From the NCBI GenBank assembly GCA_013350335.1, contig CM023534.1:21657302-21721301 (forward strand): a stretch of DNA of 64,000 nt. The letters are read 5' to 3'. Position numbers and translations under genes: made by a program. Below the pieces are notes generated by a model. The model had not been told where the DNA came from. It ran no database searches and worked only from the letters and a program-made list of their open reading frames with translations. Origin of the DNA: Chimonanthus salicifolius (taxonomy: Eukaryota; Streptophyta; Magnoliopsida; Laurales; Calycanthaceae). Below are positions 35,640 to 47,300 of the stretch, piece by piece. The first letter of the stretch is position 1. Every line of letters starts with the position of its first letter.

Positions 35640-37732
35640 GATCCGCCCATCCATATCCATCCATTCATCCATCTACCCGTCATTTTATGTCTGAGTTTGA
35701 GTCTGTCTATGTCCGTGTGTCCTATTTTGTCCAGTCTGTCTAGGTTAGATTTTTGCATTTTGTGTGTGTCTCTGAGTCTATGTTGAGTTTGTCTGTGAGT
35801 CAGTATGTGTTTGTGTTGATGTTGGACTAGTTTAGGTTTTTATTTTTTATTTTTTGAGTCGGTTTTTGTGTGAGAGTCAGTCTAGAGTCATTGTTGTTGC
35901 GTTTGTGTTTTTGTGTTTTTGTTTTTGCAGGTTTTGCATGAAGTGAGCCATCTCAGGTAATCTCTACTCAAGTTGTTATTTTTCTGATATTTTCTTCTAA
36001 TTTGCAATTGATCACTGTAGATTAGAGAACATTGAGGACAATGTTCAATTTAAGCTTGGGGGTATTGAGGGTTTACACTGTGTCAATTTTGTGTGTTTTT
36101 TTTTAGTCCTTTGAGTCCAAAAAAAAAAAAAATCAGTTTTGTGTTTGTCTTTGAAAAAAAATATATATTTGATTTCAGCATTAATATGTGGATTAAAATT
36201 TTTATATCATGCTTTTCCATTTGAATTTTATGAAATTTATGCTTGGAAAACTTTTACACTAGCCATATTAATGTTAGCCTGAAAAAGAAGAGTATTCATG
36301 AGTTAAGTAATCACTGGAGGAATACCAGTAGAGACTTGCGACCCAGTAGCTTTTGAGCCATTCGATTTTTTTGAGGGTTATAAGTACATTCTTATTTTCT
36401 TTGATGTGCGCATTATTTTTGTTAGATCTCATTATTCTTTGTTTTGGTCAAATTACTGAGAATAACATCAAAATTGGATTATTACATCTGAATTTTTTCT
36501 AAATTTATTTGAAACAATTAAATATTCATATGAAGCTTAGGAAGTGATATAGGCCATTGTTTTGGATCGTTTGAGCCTTTGAAGCCTACCTATTTTCGTC
36601 ATATTATCATGTTAGTTCCCACTTTTGAGCCTTGAATTTAAATTTAGCCTATTTTTATTGAATTAACCATGTTATCCATACCCAACTCCGGTTGTAGGAG
36701 TTTGAGCCAACATTGAAAAATCTATGACTTATTATAGGGCCCGGAAAAGGTTAGAGATGATTATTATTGGGATGGTACTCTGAGAAAACTATGGCACTTG
36801 AAAAGAAAAAAAATGATGATGAGAGATGCAAAAGAAAAGAAAAATAAAGCATCAAAAGGAAATGAAAAAAGAAAAGAAAGGGAACATCCATACATCATAA
36901 ATGAGGATGTGAAAAAAAAAAAAAGAATTGAATTTAAAAAGAAAAGAAATGCTTTGAAGATTCCGAGTGCTAAAAAAAATAGAGGAAGCAACATCCCGTT
37001 TATGAATTATTGAAGACCTCTAACTTTTCTGTTCAAGTGTTAATTTTAGAATCTTATTATCCTTCTTTGATATGACCCCGTCCTAAGCCATGTTTCGTCC
37101 TATTAGGAAGTCCTATTGATTCTGAATTAATATGGTATTTTAAGTGGAGAATAGATGAAGAAGAATAATGGTGTATTATTTCAACATTCTCAGGAAAATG
37201 ACATCCATTCATGAGATCTGCATTTTTCTTTGATAATCCATTCTTTGATGATAAATATGTGAGATATTTGCATTTGATAAATTATTACACTCACATATAC
37301 TTTTGAGAGAATTTACCCCAAATCTCTGAGCGAAAGTCTTTCTGAGAGACATACCATTGTGACATTTGGAGTCAAAGCGCATTTTCAGCCGGTGGTTGCA
37401 AAACTTATGTGTATTTTGAAAAAGAAGGTTATGTTAATATTTGGCTATCACACACTACACTGCGAGTATAAGTTTTGTAAAATAATTTTGGAGTTATAAG
37501 ATGTTTAAATTTTTTATTACATATTTTTGCTGAAATTTGATGTTTGTGGGTATCATCACTGGAAGTCCTCACGAGACTATAACTCGTCCACTAGTGGTGA
37601 GCTAGGGGTTTAAAGGCTTGTTGCATACGCTAAATGCAATCGAGAGTGTCAGCGAAAGTGGTGTAGTTTAGGATATTTATTTTTGTTTTTAGAGTTTTTA
37701 GTTTTTGTTTTGCTTGAGGACTAGCAAAATGT
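35640..37732 (+). other. Non-coding 3' interior of the Athila/Tat-type element
   Basis: GT-rich sequence with repeated GAGTCTGT/TGTGT words (35,690-35,950) is followed by ATTGAGGACAATGTTCAATT and a purine tract, AAGCTTGGGGGTATT (36052-36066), nearly identical to the one at the LTR. Next comes a long AAAAG-rich stretch (36,790-36,990). No env-like frame is recognised. Confidence 0.6.
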
Positions 37733-37747
37733 AAGTTTGGGGGTATT

Positions 37748-39923
37748 TGATGAGTGCAAAATAATTACATATTTTATTCCTAAATTTATAATTGTTAGTA
37801 TCTCATTTGATTTAATTTTATCTAATTAGTATAATTTTGTGTTTTGTAGGTTTAAAAGTAAGGATGATATAAAACATGCTTAAATGCAAAGCCTTGACCC
37901 ATTGGGAGTTATTTTGGACCTCAAACCCATTTGCACCCATGTTAGAAGATAAAGCTTGAAGATGCTACTAAATCAAGTTCTCATGGACCTTCTCTGATGG
38001 GCTTGCTTCATTAGAAAGTGCAAGCACAATGTAAGCATCAGCCACTTAGTTGAAAGCAAATATGAAGATAGATATGAGATCTGATAAGTGAAAGAATGTC
38101 TATAAATGGGGTTTCAGGATTTTGTTGGGGGCAATGCATGATTAGCAAAGACTGGTAAGATCCAAGTTGTAGTGATGTGTCACCCTTCACTCATCACTTT
38201 TGGTGGTGTGAGAGTTGGTTTGCAAAGAGACGAATCAGCCAACAAGCATGAAGAACAACAACGTTTTTCATAAGAAACGATGGGAAGCAACCAGTTCATG
38301 GAACCAGCGACAACTGAGAGATAAAATCTGAAAAAATAGCAAAGAGAAACAAAAATCAGCTGAGCTGTTTGGCGTGAAAAGAAATCTGAAGTAGAGAAGA
38401 ACAAAGTTTTGAAAGCAGTTGCATATTGAATTTATTTGAAATCAGAAAAGTGCATACTTGCCCATCATTGCTTCTTACAAGAATTGAGTGGAAGAACGGA
38501 AAGAAATAAAAAAAAAAAAAAAAAGAAGGAAAACTTGTTAAGATCGAATACAGCAGAAAGAAGATTGCTGTCATGTGTTGGCCAACCCTTCATAGGCCCC
38601 AATAATGGACAGCCATGTATTGGCTGATCACCCGCGCCATCTCCTTCTTTGGCCTTTCCTCTTTAGTCTTTACTTCTTTAAGACAAGCCCTCTATACCGT
38701 ACACTTGATCCTTTCTACATTGGTCATTCGATCCACACCTTTGAGTCCACCTCGTTTCTTCAAATACTCAAGCATCTGAACCGTCCATTTCTTGCCTCTT
38801 TTATTCCATACGGTCATGACCCTTGATTTTTACCTCCTTTTCTTATAAATACCAGCCACTCTTCATCGAAAAAACTTGAACTTGGCTGGGATTTTCAGAG
38901 TGCATAGGAGAGAAGGAAAACGTGAAGGAAGGATAAGAAGTGGCTAAAGGAAATTCGACTATAAAGGGTTTTTAGGTTGGTATTTTTGTAATTTTCCTAG
39001 TTATTTTTCTTGTATTTCTTTTTCTTTAAAATTCCATTGATATGTAATTCTAATTCATGTTTCATAAATAAAATTGAGGTGTGATGAAATATTTAGTCTA
39101 TGGTTTTCCAATTATTCAATTTATGTATGATGATTATTTGATTTTATTTTTATTCTTTAATTAAGTTTATGTGTGGATTTATTTTAATTATTTCAAATTA
39201 AATGTGATGAAAATTTAGATTGAATAGACTTCCTTCTTTAATCTAAGGCTCTTATTTTAAGAGTGCGATAAAATATTTTAGATTTGAAGATAAAGTTTAA
39301 ATTCTATTCATTCTAACGTTTAATTTGAGATTTTTAATTTAATGAAATCCATGGATTTAATTCTTAAAATATTTATCGATGAAAAATTTGAATGCATGAT
39401 TGGTAATTTACGTAAGCTCCGTATTCTACGTCTTTATTTTATTTTTAAAATATGGAAAATAATGCCTCCTTGATTTTTTGAGCCAGTTCCACTGTAAATA
39501 TGTGCAGATGTAATTTAGGTATCTTTAATTTTATTTTTGTTTATAAATCCAAAAACTCGTGAAATTGATGAACTAGGTTGGAAATAATTTAATTGCATCT
39601 TAATTTTATATTTTAAATTAGATTGAGATTGTTTATATTTTTATATTAATACCACCATCTTAATTGGAATTAGTTAAATTGTTAGATTCTATGTTTATAT
39701 CTAGAATGTTTCTAAATTAAGATTAAAACTCATAGATTAGATAAATAACTCCATATTTATGATTTTTCTCCATATTTCTCAAAGTTCTTAAAATACGTAA
39801 TTCAATGGTGTATTTTCATGGATATATTTTCCTAAGTTCCGATTGGTTCGACCTCGCACTTAATCGCTATACTATTTAATGGTTCGTGCGCTTGCGAGTT
39901 ATAAATTTAAAATTTGCACAATA
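37748..39923 (+). repeat. 3' LTR of the Athila/Tat-type element
   Basis: A 2176-bp LTR, collinear with 30658-32837. The last five bases are CAATA against TAACA in the 5' copy, so the terminal CA has mutated. The GTAAT duplication follows directly. Confidence 0.9.
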
Positions 39924-40080
39924 GTAATCAACTGGTAAAACCACCATGGTTGGATAGAGCATTGAAAGAGATCTTCATAGAGACAAAGAACACTCAAATC
40001 GGAGTTCGGGGGCCCAAGATATGGCTATTTTAGTGGAGAGCCGTTTTGCTTGAAACTGTGAGCACGACCAATTGTGAAAC

Positions 40081-40495
40081 CAGGGGTGCAAAATCCGGCC
40101 ACCCCGAGATATCGACCGATAAAATTCTCTCTCCTCTTTTGTATTTTTTTTTTTAAAATATTGGTATTTTTTATTATTTTATTTTTTAAATTAAAAAATA
40201 AATAAAAAATTCCTAAATGAAGTTTTTTTTTAAAAAAAAAAAAATTGAAAACGAAAATATCCGATATCGGCCGAGATATCAACTCGGGCCCACCACCATT
40301 TTGATTTTTTTTTTTTTTAAAAAGACCTATATTATGGATATCGGCCGATGTCGGACCGATATATATTGCCGATCTATAGGCCGAGAAATATCATGTACGG
40401 TTGATACAATACTTATTGGCCGATATGATAAGGGACTGAAAATCCATATCATATCGGTCGATATGTTTCGTAGTCGGCCGATATTTGCACCCATG
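40081..40495. mobile_element. hAT-type MITE, CGGCCG-palindrome family, copy 2
   Basis: A 415-bp element with terminal inverted repeats CAGGGGTGCAAAATCCGGCC (left) and, reversed, CATGGGTGCAAATATCGGCC (right). The 8-bp flanks TGTGAAAC (40073-40080) and CGTGAAAC (40496-40503) match at 7 of 8 positions. CAGGGG ends and 8-bp duplications fit the hAT superfamily. The interior has no transposase. It has repeated TATCGGCCGA words, poly-T/poly-A tracts, and a GGGCCCACCACC motif shared with the copy at 61,662. It lies inside the SIRE-like solo LTR. Confidence 0.85.
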
Positions 40496-40752
40496 CGTGA
40501 AACGACAACCCATCGCCTGGCGATCGATCAATCGTCTGGAAAAGGACTTGTTCTGAATGGAAAAACACTGTTTTATGAGCTGCTCTCAAGACGATCGATC
40601 ATGAGTGACTGTTTTCTATCCATTGCAAATGCACTCATCTCTCAACGGTCATATGTCCAATGGCCATTTTTGGGTGACAATCGATCGTGGGTGGCGATCA
40701 ATCGTCCGTATCAGTTCGGGAACTTCTTGTTTTGCCTATTTATACTCCAAAC

Positions 40753-40946
40753 TAGGGGTTGAAAAAATGGTATCGGTCGATAAAATTCTCTCCTTATTTT
40801 TTTTTTTTAACAAAAACCACCGATATCTGCCGATATGATGCGGTTTTAATATCGGCGTATCAGCCGATATCGGTCGAATATGAAAGGTTTTAAAACCATA
40901 TCAGATCGGCCGATACGATTCGCATAAGCCGATATTCGAACCCCTG
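40753..40946. mobile_element. hAT-type MITE, CGGCCG-palindrome family, copy 3 (short form)
   Basis: A 194-bp element with ends TAGGGGTTG and CGAACCCCTG and a perfect 8-bp duplication, CTCCAAAC (40745-40752, 40947-40954). It is a deletion derivative: the ends match copy 2, but most of the middle is missing. It landed just downstream of a TATA-like CTATTTATAC in the solo LTR. Confidence 0.88.
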
Positions 40947-42773
40947 CTCCAAACTTATTGAGTTTGGTTGGACCCTTAAACTTGGAAAATCTTAAGACAT
41001 TCATATTGTTCCCCAACCTCTCTCAAATGCACATCCAACATTTGGTAAATCATTTGTGCGTTCTTCTAACCTTTCCATAGCCCTTCATCTTGGTGAATCT
41101 TTTCCAATCAACCGTTTGATTGAGATAAAGAGACAAATAGATCTAGGATCCATTGGCTCATCTAAATCCTAGAACCCCTATCCCAAGGATTGTGATTGCT
41201 CATACTTGGCACATCTACATCATAGGACAACATCGCATTGGGAATGAATCTACAAGAAGCACGTCTATACCTCCAACTGAGCTTACGCAAGGCAAGTGCT
41301 TCTTAGATTTGTTTTTACATTTTAAACATCATCTTGTAAAGTGGATTAATGCGAGAAACTTGAATCACTATAAAAAATAGAGACATAAGGAAGTAGACCG
41401 GGGTACGTTGAACCTTTCAAAATCATAGGTGATTGTTTTGGTGAAATTCTCATTCTATTTGTGAGGGTTTAATTCCCCACCTAGTGCATTTGGGATAACT
41501 CAAAGAGTGGGTGAGTCCAATTCACATTAGGCACACGTAGGCAACCCCTCTTTGTTCAGCGTCAACCACACTGCTGATTGCCTCTCTTTCTCAGTATCGC
41601 TGGCTGTCTATCAGCCCCCCTTTGCATAGACACATCTGTATGCTTGTAAAATACAGAACAAATCTTACTGCTTCAGACCGAGAGACCCCAATACTGACCA
41701 ACCAGCCAGCGCCTCTCTATATTGTATTGAATGCAAACAGCCCCAGTAAAGCCTCTACTTCACCGAACTGTGTTGGTTCACAGGTGTTGCATTCATCGCA
41801 TGTCCATGTGTTTGATGAAATGCTTGTGTGAGTGTTAAAATCATTTTGCACATCTCTTACTCACACAACACCTTGTATTTTGATTAATATTGCTATTCCT
41901 CTTTATTAAATTTGATTAATCAAGAAAATTTCAAAATAGTTACCTTGTATTGAATATTTCTATTCACACACCCCCTCCTCCCCCCTCCCCTCCTCTAGAG
42001 ACAATCTTGCACCGTGTTCTAGCATACTGAAAACTTTCAGTGATGACAACCAATTTCAAAATAGTTGAGTTGGATGACTATCAATAACTTTCATATCAAA
42101 TTTTGTCATTTGTAATTTATTTTTTATGATGCAACTCACTGATTCACTGTATGTGATGAATTTAAAATACATTTGTATTACTTTTAAATTAAAGTAATAT
42201 GTACGTTATTTTGGCATTATCCATTCTAGGGAAGTAACTAGAGAGATACTTTGTTGGTTTTATTATATGAAAGTGTAAAAAGTATTATGTAAATAATGTT
42301 CGAAGTATTGATTTTATAAGATGGAGATTTTTTGTGAAAATACTTTAAAATTCATGAATTTTGCTGGTAATATCTTTAATTTTTTTTTTTTTAGCTCAAA
42401 GTGTCTTGTACGTTCATGTCAAACACTTTAGGATGAAAATGCTCTTTGTTGTGTTAGTGCAACCCAGGTTACTCCAAACTCGTGAAACATAGACCACTAA
42501 AACTACGTCCACTAGCGTGAAACAGATGTCTTGTGCTAACGCAGATCGGACAGATTGCGCTAGTGCAGAACACTGAATTTGCACTAGTGCATGTTTTCCT
42601 TCTTCTATTTTGTAGAAAACCAAGACACTAAAGTTACTGTAGTCATGAGGATACTTATTTGTTATGAGGATGAATTGGGCACAATTTCTATCAATGGTGA
42701 TTTTTTTTCTCTTACTTTATGATTGATACTTTTTTTTATTTCATTTTAAAAAAAAATCTGAAGAATAAGACTA

Positions 42774-43020
42774 CGTGTTCATTTGTCTAAGTTTACCTAA
42801 ATAAATAAGCTTGAACAAAGCCCGAGTGAGGTCTGTCAAATAAAAATCTTTTTCCAAACCTATTTACTTAGGTCAAGGCTGTGCTCGGATTTTTACTTAA
42901 ATCCTGATGAAGCTCAGACTTAACTCTGTTTGGATTTAAAAGCTCAAGCCCAGCCCAGCCCGTCGAATAAAAATCTTTGTCCAAATTCATTTATTTAGGT
43001 AAGGGACAAATGAACATCCT
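42774..43020. mobile_element. MITE candidate (GTGTTCATTTGTC ends)
   Basis: The left end CGTGTTCATTTGTC mirrors the right end GGACAAATGAACATCCT, giving inverted repeats of about 13 bp. The interior has repeated AAGCCCGAG/CAGCCCAGCCCG words. This is a common plant MITE type with GGGTGTTCATTTG ends. No clear target duplication is seen. Confidence 0.5.
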
Positions 43021-43174
43021 AAAATAGTTACTCCTCTTTTTTTTTCAATAAAAAAAAAAGAGATAACTATCATAAAGTAAGAGAAAGAGTCACCATTGCC
43101 AAGAATTGAACCTAGGTTACCCATATAACAAAAAAGTATCATCACCACCATTGTTACCGTTCTTGAGATATTAA

Positions 43175-43452
43175 CAGTGATTAGTAATATTGGAATATTT
43201 TTAAATTTTCAGATTTTTTTCGGAAAAATCTCATAAAAAATATAATATTTTAAAAATGATAAAAAATGATAAATGAAATATTAATAAGGAATTTACCAAT
43301 AATTTATTGGGATATCATCGCGATATTACCATTTATCGCATTTTTAACGTGATTTGTGGAGAATTTACTATAGTGTCGATAAATCTCGAGACATTAACGA
43401 CGATTGGTATTTTGTCGATAAAAACGTGATAAATTTGTGAGATTGATCACTG
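43175..43452. mobile_element. MITE candidate (CAGTGAT ends)
   Basis: It begins CAGTGATTAGTAATATT and ends GAGATTGATCACTG, giving short inverted ends. The interior has repeated ATATTACC/GATAAA/TATCG words in both orientations. The 8-bp flanks do not match, so it is tentative. Confidence 0.4.
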
Positions 43453-44390
43453 CTACAGTACAATGACTGATATGTCTGTTTTTTTAATAAAAAATATATA
43501 TTGAAGAAACAAAACTTGCGCTAGCGCAAATGCGGTGTTCTGCCTTAGCGAAAAATGTAAAACTTGCGCTTGCGCAAAACAGAACTTGCATTTCGTTTGC
43601 AGGAGAAAGAAAACGTTGTATGTCGGGATTCGACTATTAAATCTCTTATTCTCTCATCTCTCGCTCTATCTCGATTTTTCTTTATGACTTTGCCTTTGGA
43701 AATTTCTGATCTATTTTCCTTTTATTCTTCTTTCTTATTTATTTATTTGGTGTCTCCTCTTCTTCATTCTCTAATTTTTTTTTATATTTATTATTTTTAA
43801 ATTTTTTTTTCCTTTCCTCTTCTTGTTTCTATACGATATCCTCTTCTTCCTTTATTTTTTGGTAGGGGTTGGATGTCTGGCTGCAAGGTGTCAAGGCTGT
43901 TTTGAGGAGCTTGGCCATTTGAAAAGTCATCTAGGTCGTGTTTTCGAGGCCGACATGGATGCCATTGACAGGAGGGATGGTAAGATGGATGATGTTGAAG
44001 TCTTGAGAGTAGAGGGAGGATTTGATGTAAGGGATGTTGTTTTGGCAGAGATCTCTCCATTTATTCTTCTTCTCTTCCCTCATTCGTCCTTTTATGCTTC
44101 TGTAACTTATATTTCTTTCCAAAATTGTTAATTTTTTTGTGGTAGAAGGGTATTTTCATCTTAAATTTAAGACGGGACACTCTGAACTAAAAAAAATTGG
44201 AGACACTGCCACCAGAATTCGTGATTTTTAAGGTATTTTCACAAAAAAATCTCTATAACCTATGCATGTTTTTATATCTATTTCATCACACTTGTATGTT
44301 CTAGAGAGTGTGATTATCAGATATGTACTATTGATCCGATATCCACTGTCATAGTTCGAGCTCCGTGTTCAGTTCGTTGGGGGTCAAAGG

Positions 44391-47300
44391 TGTAGCACCC
44401 CTCCCTTTTCTCCCTAGTTTTCAGAGTATTTTTTTTTTTTAAATTAACAACCTGAAGAAAGGAGAGAGTGCCACGACGCGAGTCAAGTCCGAATCCGAAG
44501 ATTCGACCCTTAACTGGCCCAACCAGTGTGTGCACATGGAAAGATTCCACGTACTCTTAGCAACACACTAACTCACAATAATGCGGAAATAAGTACATCT
44601 ATTTAAATTCATCATTCAATCTTTCTCAATCTAAGTAAAGCCTGACAATAATCCTGATAACATGTACTTCTCAAATAAAGGTTCATTAGATTAACTAAAA
44701 CTTCTCAAAGTTACTCAATCAACTTAAATGTTCATTCTCTACTAATATTAACAAGTAAACTCTTCACGCAATCCTCTCTTGCGCCATCCTCGTCTATGCA
44801 TGACTGACGCTTGGTCCAGCCTCATCACATTTCTCCTTTCCTGTGTTAACTTCTAAAAGAATAGAATATTGTGGGCTTAGTCAACGCTCAGTAGGATTTC
44901 CCATCAAAGGGAGTATCACTATGACATATATAAAATCAGGGAAAACATATACAATTCTTCATATCATATAATTCAGTTGAAAACATTTCCACCCCATATT
45001 TCAAAATCAATTCATAATCAATATAAATAAAGCATTTGAAATCAAATCATATTCATCTCATAGATCAATTCATAATCAACATACTTTTGATAACTCATTA
45101 ATCAACATAATGCAAATGCCATGGTACATGAATCAATGCAAACCCCTCTCATGCCCATGCATTTCCTTCTATCACACTTTCCATTCAAACAGTTCTAATC
45201 ATTGGCCATTATGTCCGTAGCTTTCATGGGGCACCAGATGGGAGCTACTACCCAATCCCTAGTATTTAACCGGAGTTACCGGGGGTATACTATCACCCAT
45301 ACTATCCTGCGCAGGTTTCAGGTCTCTCACCCAGGAGCTTTGAGCCCATCTTAATTGCCCAATTCCTGTGTTCATGGACGCGGCCATACCGAATAGTTAT
45401 GGTATTTCATATTTCTCATGTTAGAGTTTAACATCCTCTAACCATTATCTCAACTATTGTCATTCCCACCAGATGCATGCTTTCATGCTCATGCATCGAT
45501 AAATCATTCAAAATATGCCTTGAAATTAAATATAATCTCCACATACATAACAGTCATGAGATACATCAAGAAAGTAGGAAAACCTACCTGATCAACAGAA
45601 TCTTGTGTAAGAGTGACTACTGGGTCGGTACAGCTCCTATATCACCTTCCGATCGTCTGATTACATTCATCAATTAAAACAGACCATGTAATCAATTCGA
45701 GTTCATGATTTCCAACCTCATATTTATTAATCTCACTAATCTTTCATTTAATGGTATCTCTTTAATTCTAAGTTCTTAGGAGTTAATAATTTCTCATATC
45801 AATTCTCACCACCGACCTCACCACTGCCTGGATCATCATTAAAAATAAATCCAATCCCATCCTTCTCATAAAATTCATCATATCAGAATGTGAGATAGGT
45901 TGCCATAGGATGAAAATAAGAAAAGTGGGTTGGTCCACTTGGAGCGCTCATGGAGAGGGAAAAGACTGGTTCACTTTGGAACAGATCCAAAACTGTTTAC
46001 ATAAATACAATGCTGGCCATTCTTGCTGTGCTCGGGACCCACGTATGAAATAGAATGGGCTAGAAACATAAGAACTGAATCATATCTGTTGCAGTAAGAG
46101 AGAGAGGTAGTGGCAAGAGAAGAAGTGACGACGAAACCATTTCTACCCTCTCTTTCGTCTAACCCAAACTGTCTAGATTTCTATCATAGACATCAACCAT
46201 GTCTATCACTTATATCAAACAAAGGTCAAGAAAAACAAATGCATGCAAACTGAAATACTGATTTCATTGCATATTCAAATACAGAAAAGGCATTTGTAAT
46301 TCACTGATTTGAAGAATTCGCATAGATATTTAAAGGCAAGATTGAGAAGGGAAACTGGGTGATTAACAGAGTCAGAAAATCCTTTGACTCTCCAAACAAA
46401 CACCATTAAGGCAATTTATCAAACAGGTGGGGGAAGAAATACCTTGCTGGTTCTACTTTCATGCCAAGTCAGCCGTACTCTTCTCAGCAATTTCACAAAC
46501 AGATGGTGATTTCCCTGTTCCTACCTTCTCTAATCAGCCATCACCCCTTGCAGCACCACGTGCAATGCCAACACAAGTCCCCCAGTCTAAGGGTTGGTTC
46601 CCTTGGGTTACATCCAAACAATCTCCTAGGTTACCATTTGGCATGTATTCAAATACTATAAGTCTTTCAGCATATATTCCCTGGGACTCAGAACAGTATC
46701 CAAGCAAAGGTACTACATGACAGTGGTTGAGTCTTGATATCAATTCAATCTCAGTCAGAAACTCAAAGTCTGCATTGGGCCCGCCCTGTGATTTTAGTCG
46801 CTTAATAGCAACAACTCTACCATCTTTGAGCAGACCATTGTAGACAACGCTGCTCCCACCATACCCTATGTAGTTAAGAGTTTGAGAATTTATTGTAGTG
46901 TAGCGTCCCTATCATCTTGAATGTTCTGCTATTCCATTAATTCTAAATCACCCTAGACTCTTATTTAAATCTAAATATTTATTTAGAAAAATTGCACCAA
47001 CCTTTATTGAAGCTTTTCGTAATCCCTTTTCTTCTTCGCTCTTCCTTCTTATCTTTTCCTTCCTTTTTCCTTGCTTGAGAGTAACAGTGTATAGAATAAC
47101 AAAAGTGGTGCTCTCGATGGAGTGTTTGGAAGTATGGAGTTTGCACTGTGAAGCAAAGAAGAGGAAGATGGTGCCGTATGCTTATGATAAAGAAGGGAGA
47201 GACTGCCGCATGTATGGAGTAGTGGGGAGTGGGTGCCGTGTGCATAGAAAGTGGGAATAACCCACTGCCGTGCGCACGTAAGATGGAATGGGTTACTGTT

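Larger units (their letters stand above)
30658..39923 (+). mobile_element. Athila/Tat-type Ty3/gypsy element, pol-less
   Basis: This 9266-bp element has LTRs of 2180 bp (30658-32837) and 2176 bp (37748-39923), TGATGAGTGC starts, and a perfect GTAAT target duplication (30653-30657, 39924-39928). The primer site TGGCGCCGTTGCCGGGGA (32844-32861) is complementary to Asp tRNA, the usual primer of Athila/Tat elements. The AAGTTTGGGGGTATT purine tract (37733-37747) abuts the 3' LTR. Gag is present but broken (34,310-35,610). No protease, reverse transcriptase or integrase is recognisable in the 4.9-kb interior, so pol has been deleted. The LTRs differ by only a few percent by eye. Confidence 0.9.
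30269..42039 (+). mobile_element. Solo LTR, probably copia SIRE/Maximus type, interrupted three times
   Basis: It begins TGTTAGTGCCCCGACTTG at 30269 and ends CTGAAAACTTTCA at 42039. It is flanked by a perfect 5-bp duplication, GTGAT (30264-30268 and 42040-42044). Removing the Athila-type element and two MITEs with their target duplications leaves about 1.88 kb, the size of a plant LTR. The C-rich run CACCCCCTCCTCCCCC shortly before the 3' end is a usual sign of SIRE/Maximus LTRs. No second LTR or interior is present, so it arose by LTR-LTR recombination. The lineage is less certain than the solo-LTR call. Confidence 0.75.
42045..44385. other. Intergenic region with MITE candidates and GCGC palindromes
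   Basis: No gene is recognised. Words such as TTGCGCTAGCGCAA (43516-43529), TTGCGCTTGCGCAA (43564-43577), TTGCGCTAGTGCA and TTGCACTAGTGCA are scattered at 42,440-42,600 and 43,510-43,580. Two MITE candidates lie between them. A frame at 43,823-44,131 has a hydrophobic start and then a polar stretch; I know no homologue and do not call it a gene. Confidence 0.5.

Noticed and set aside
36798..37013. Lys-rich 71-codon frame
   Set aside because: It is a translation of an AAAAG-type low-complexity tract in the Athila-type element.
43823..44131. 102-codon plus-strand frame with hydrophobic N-terminus
   Set aside because: It lies in low-complexity TTC/CTT-rich sequence with an equally open antisense frame and no homologue known to me.
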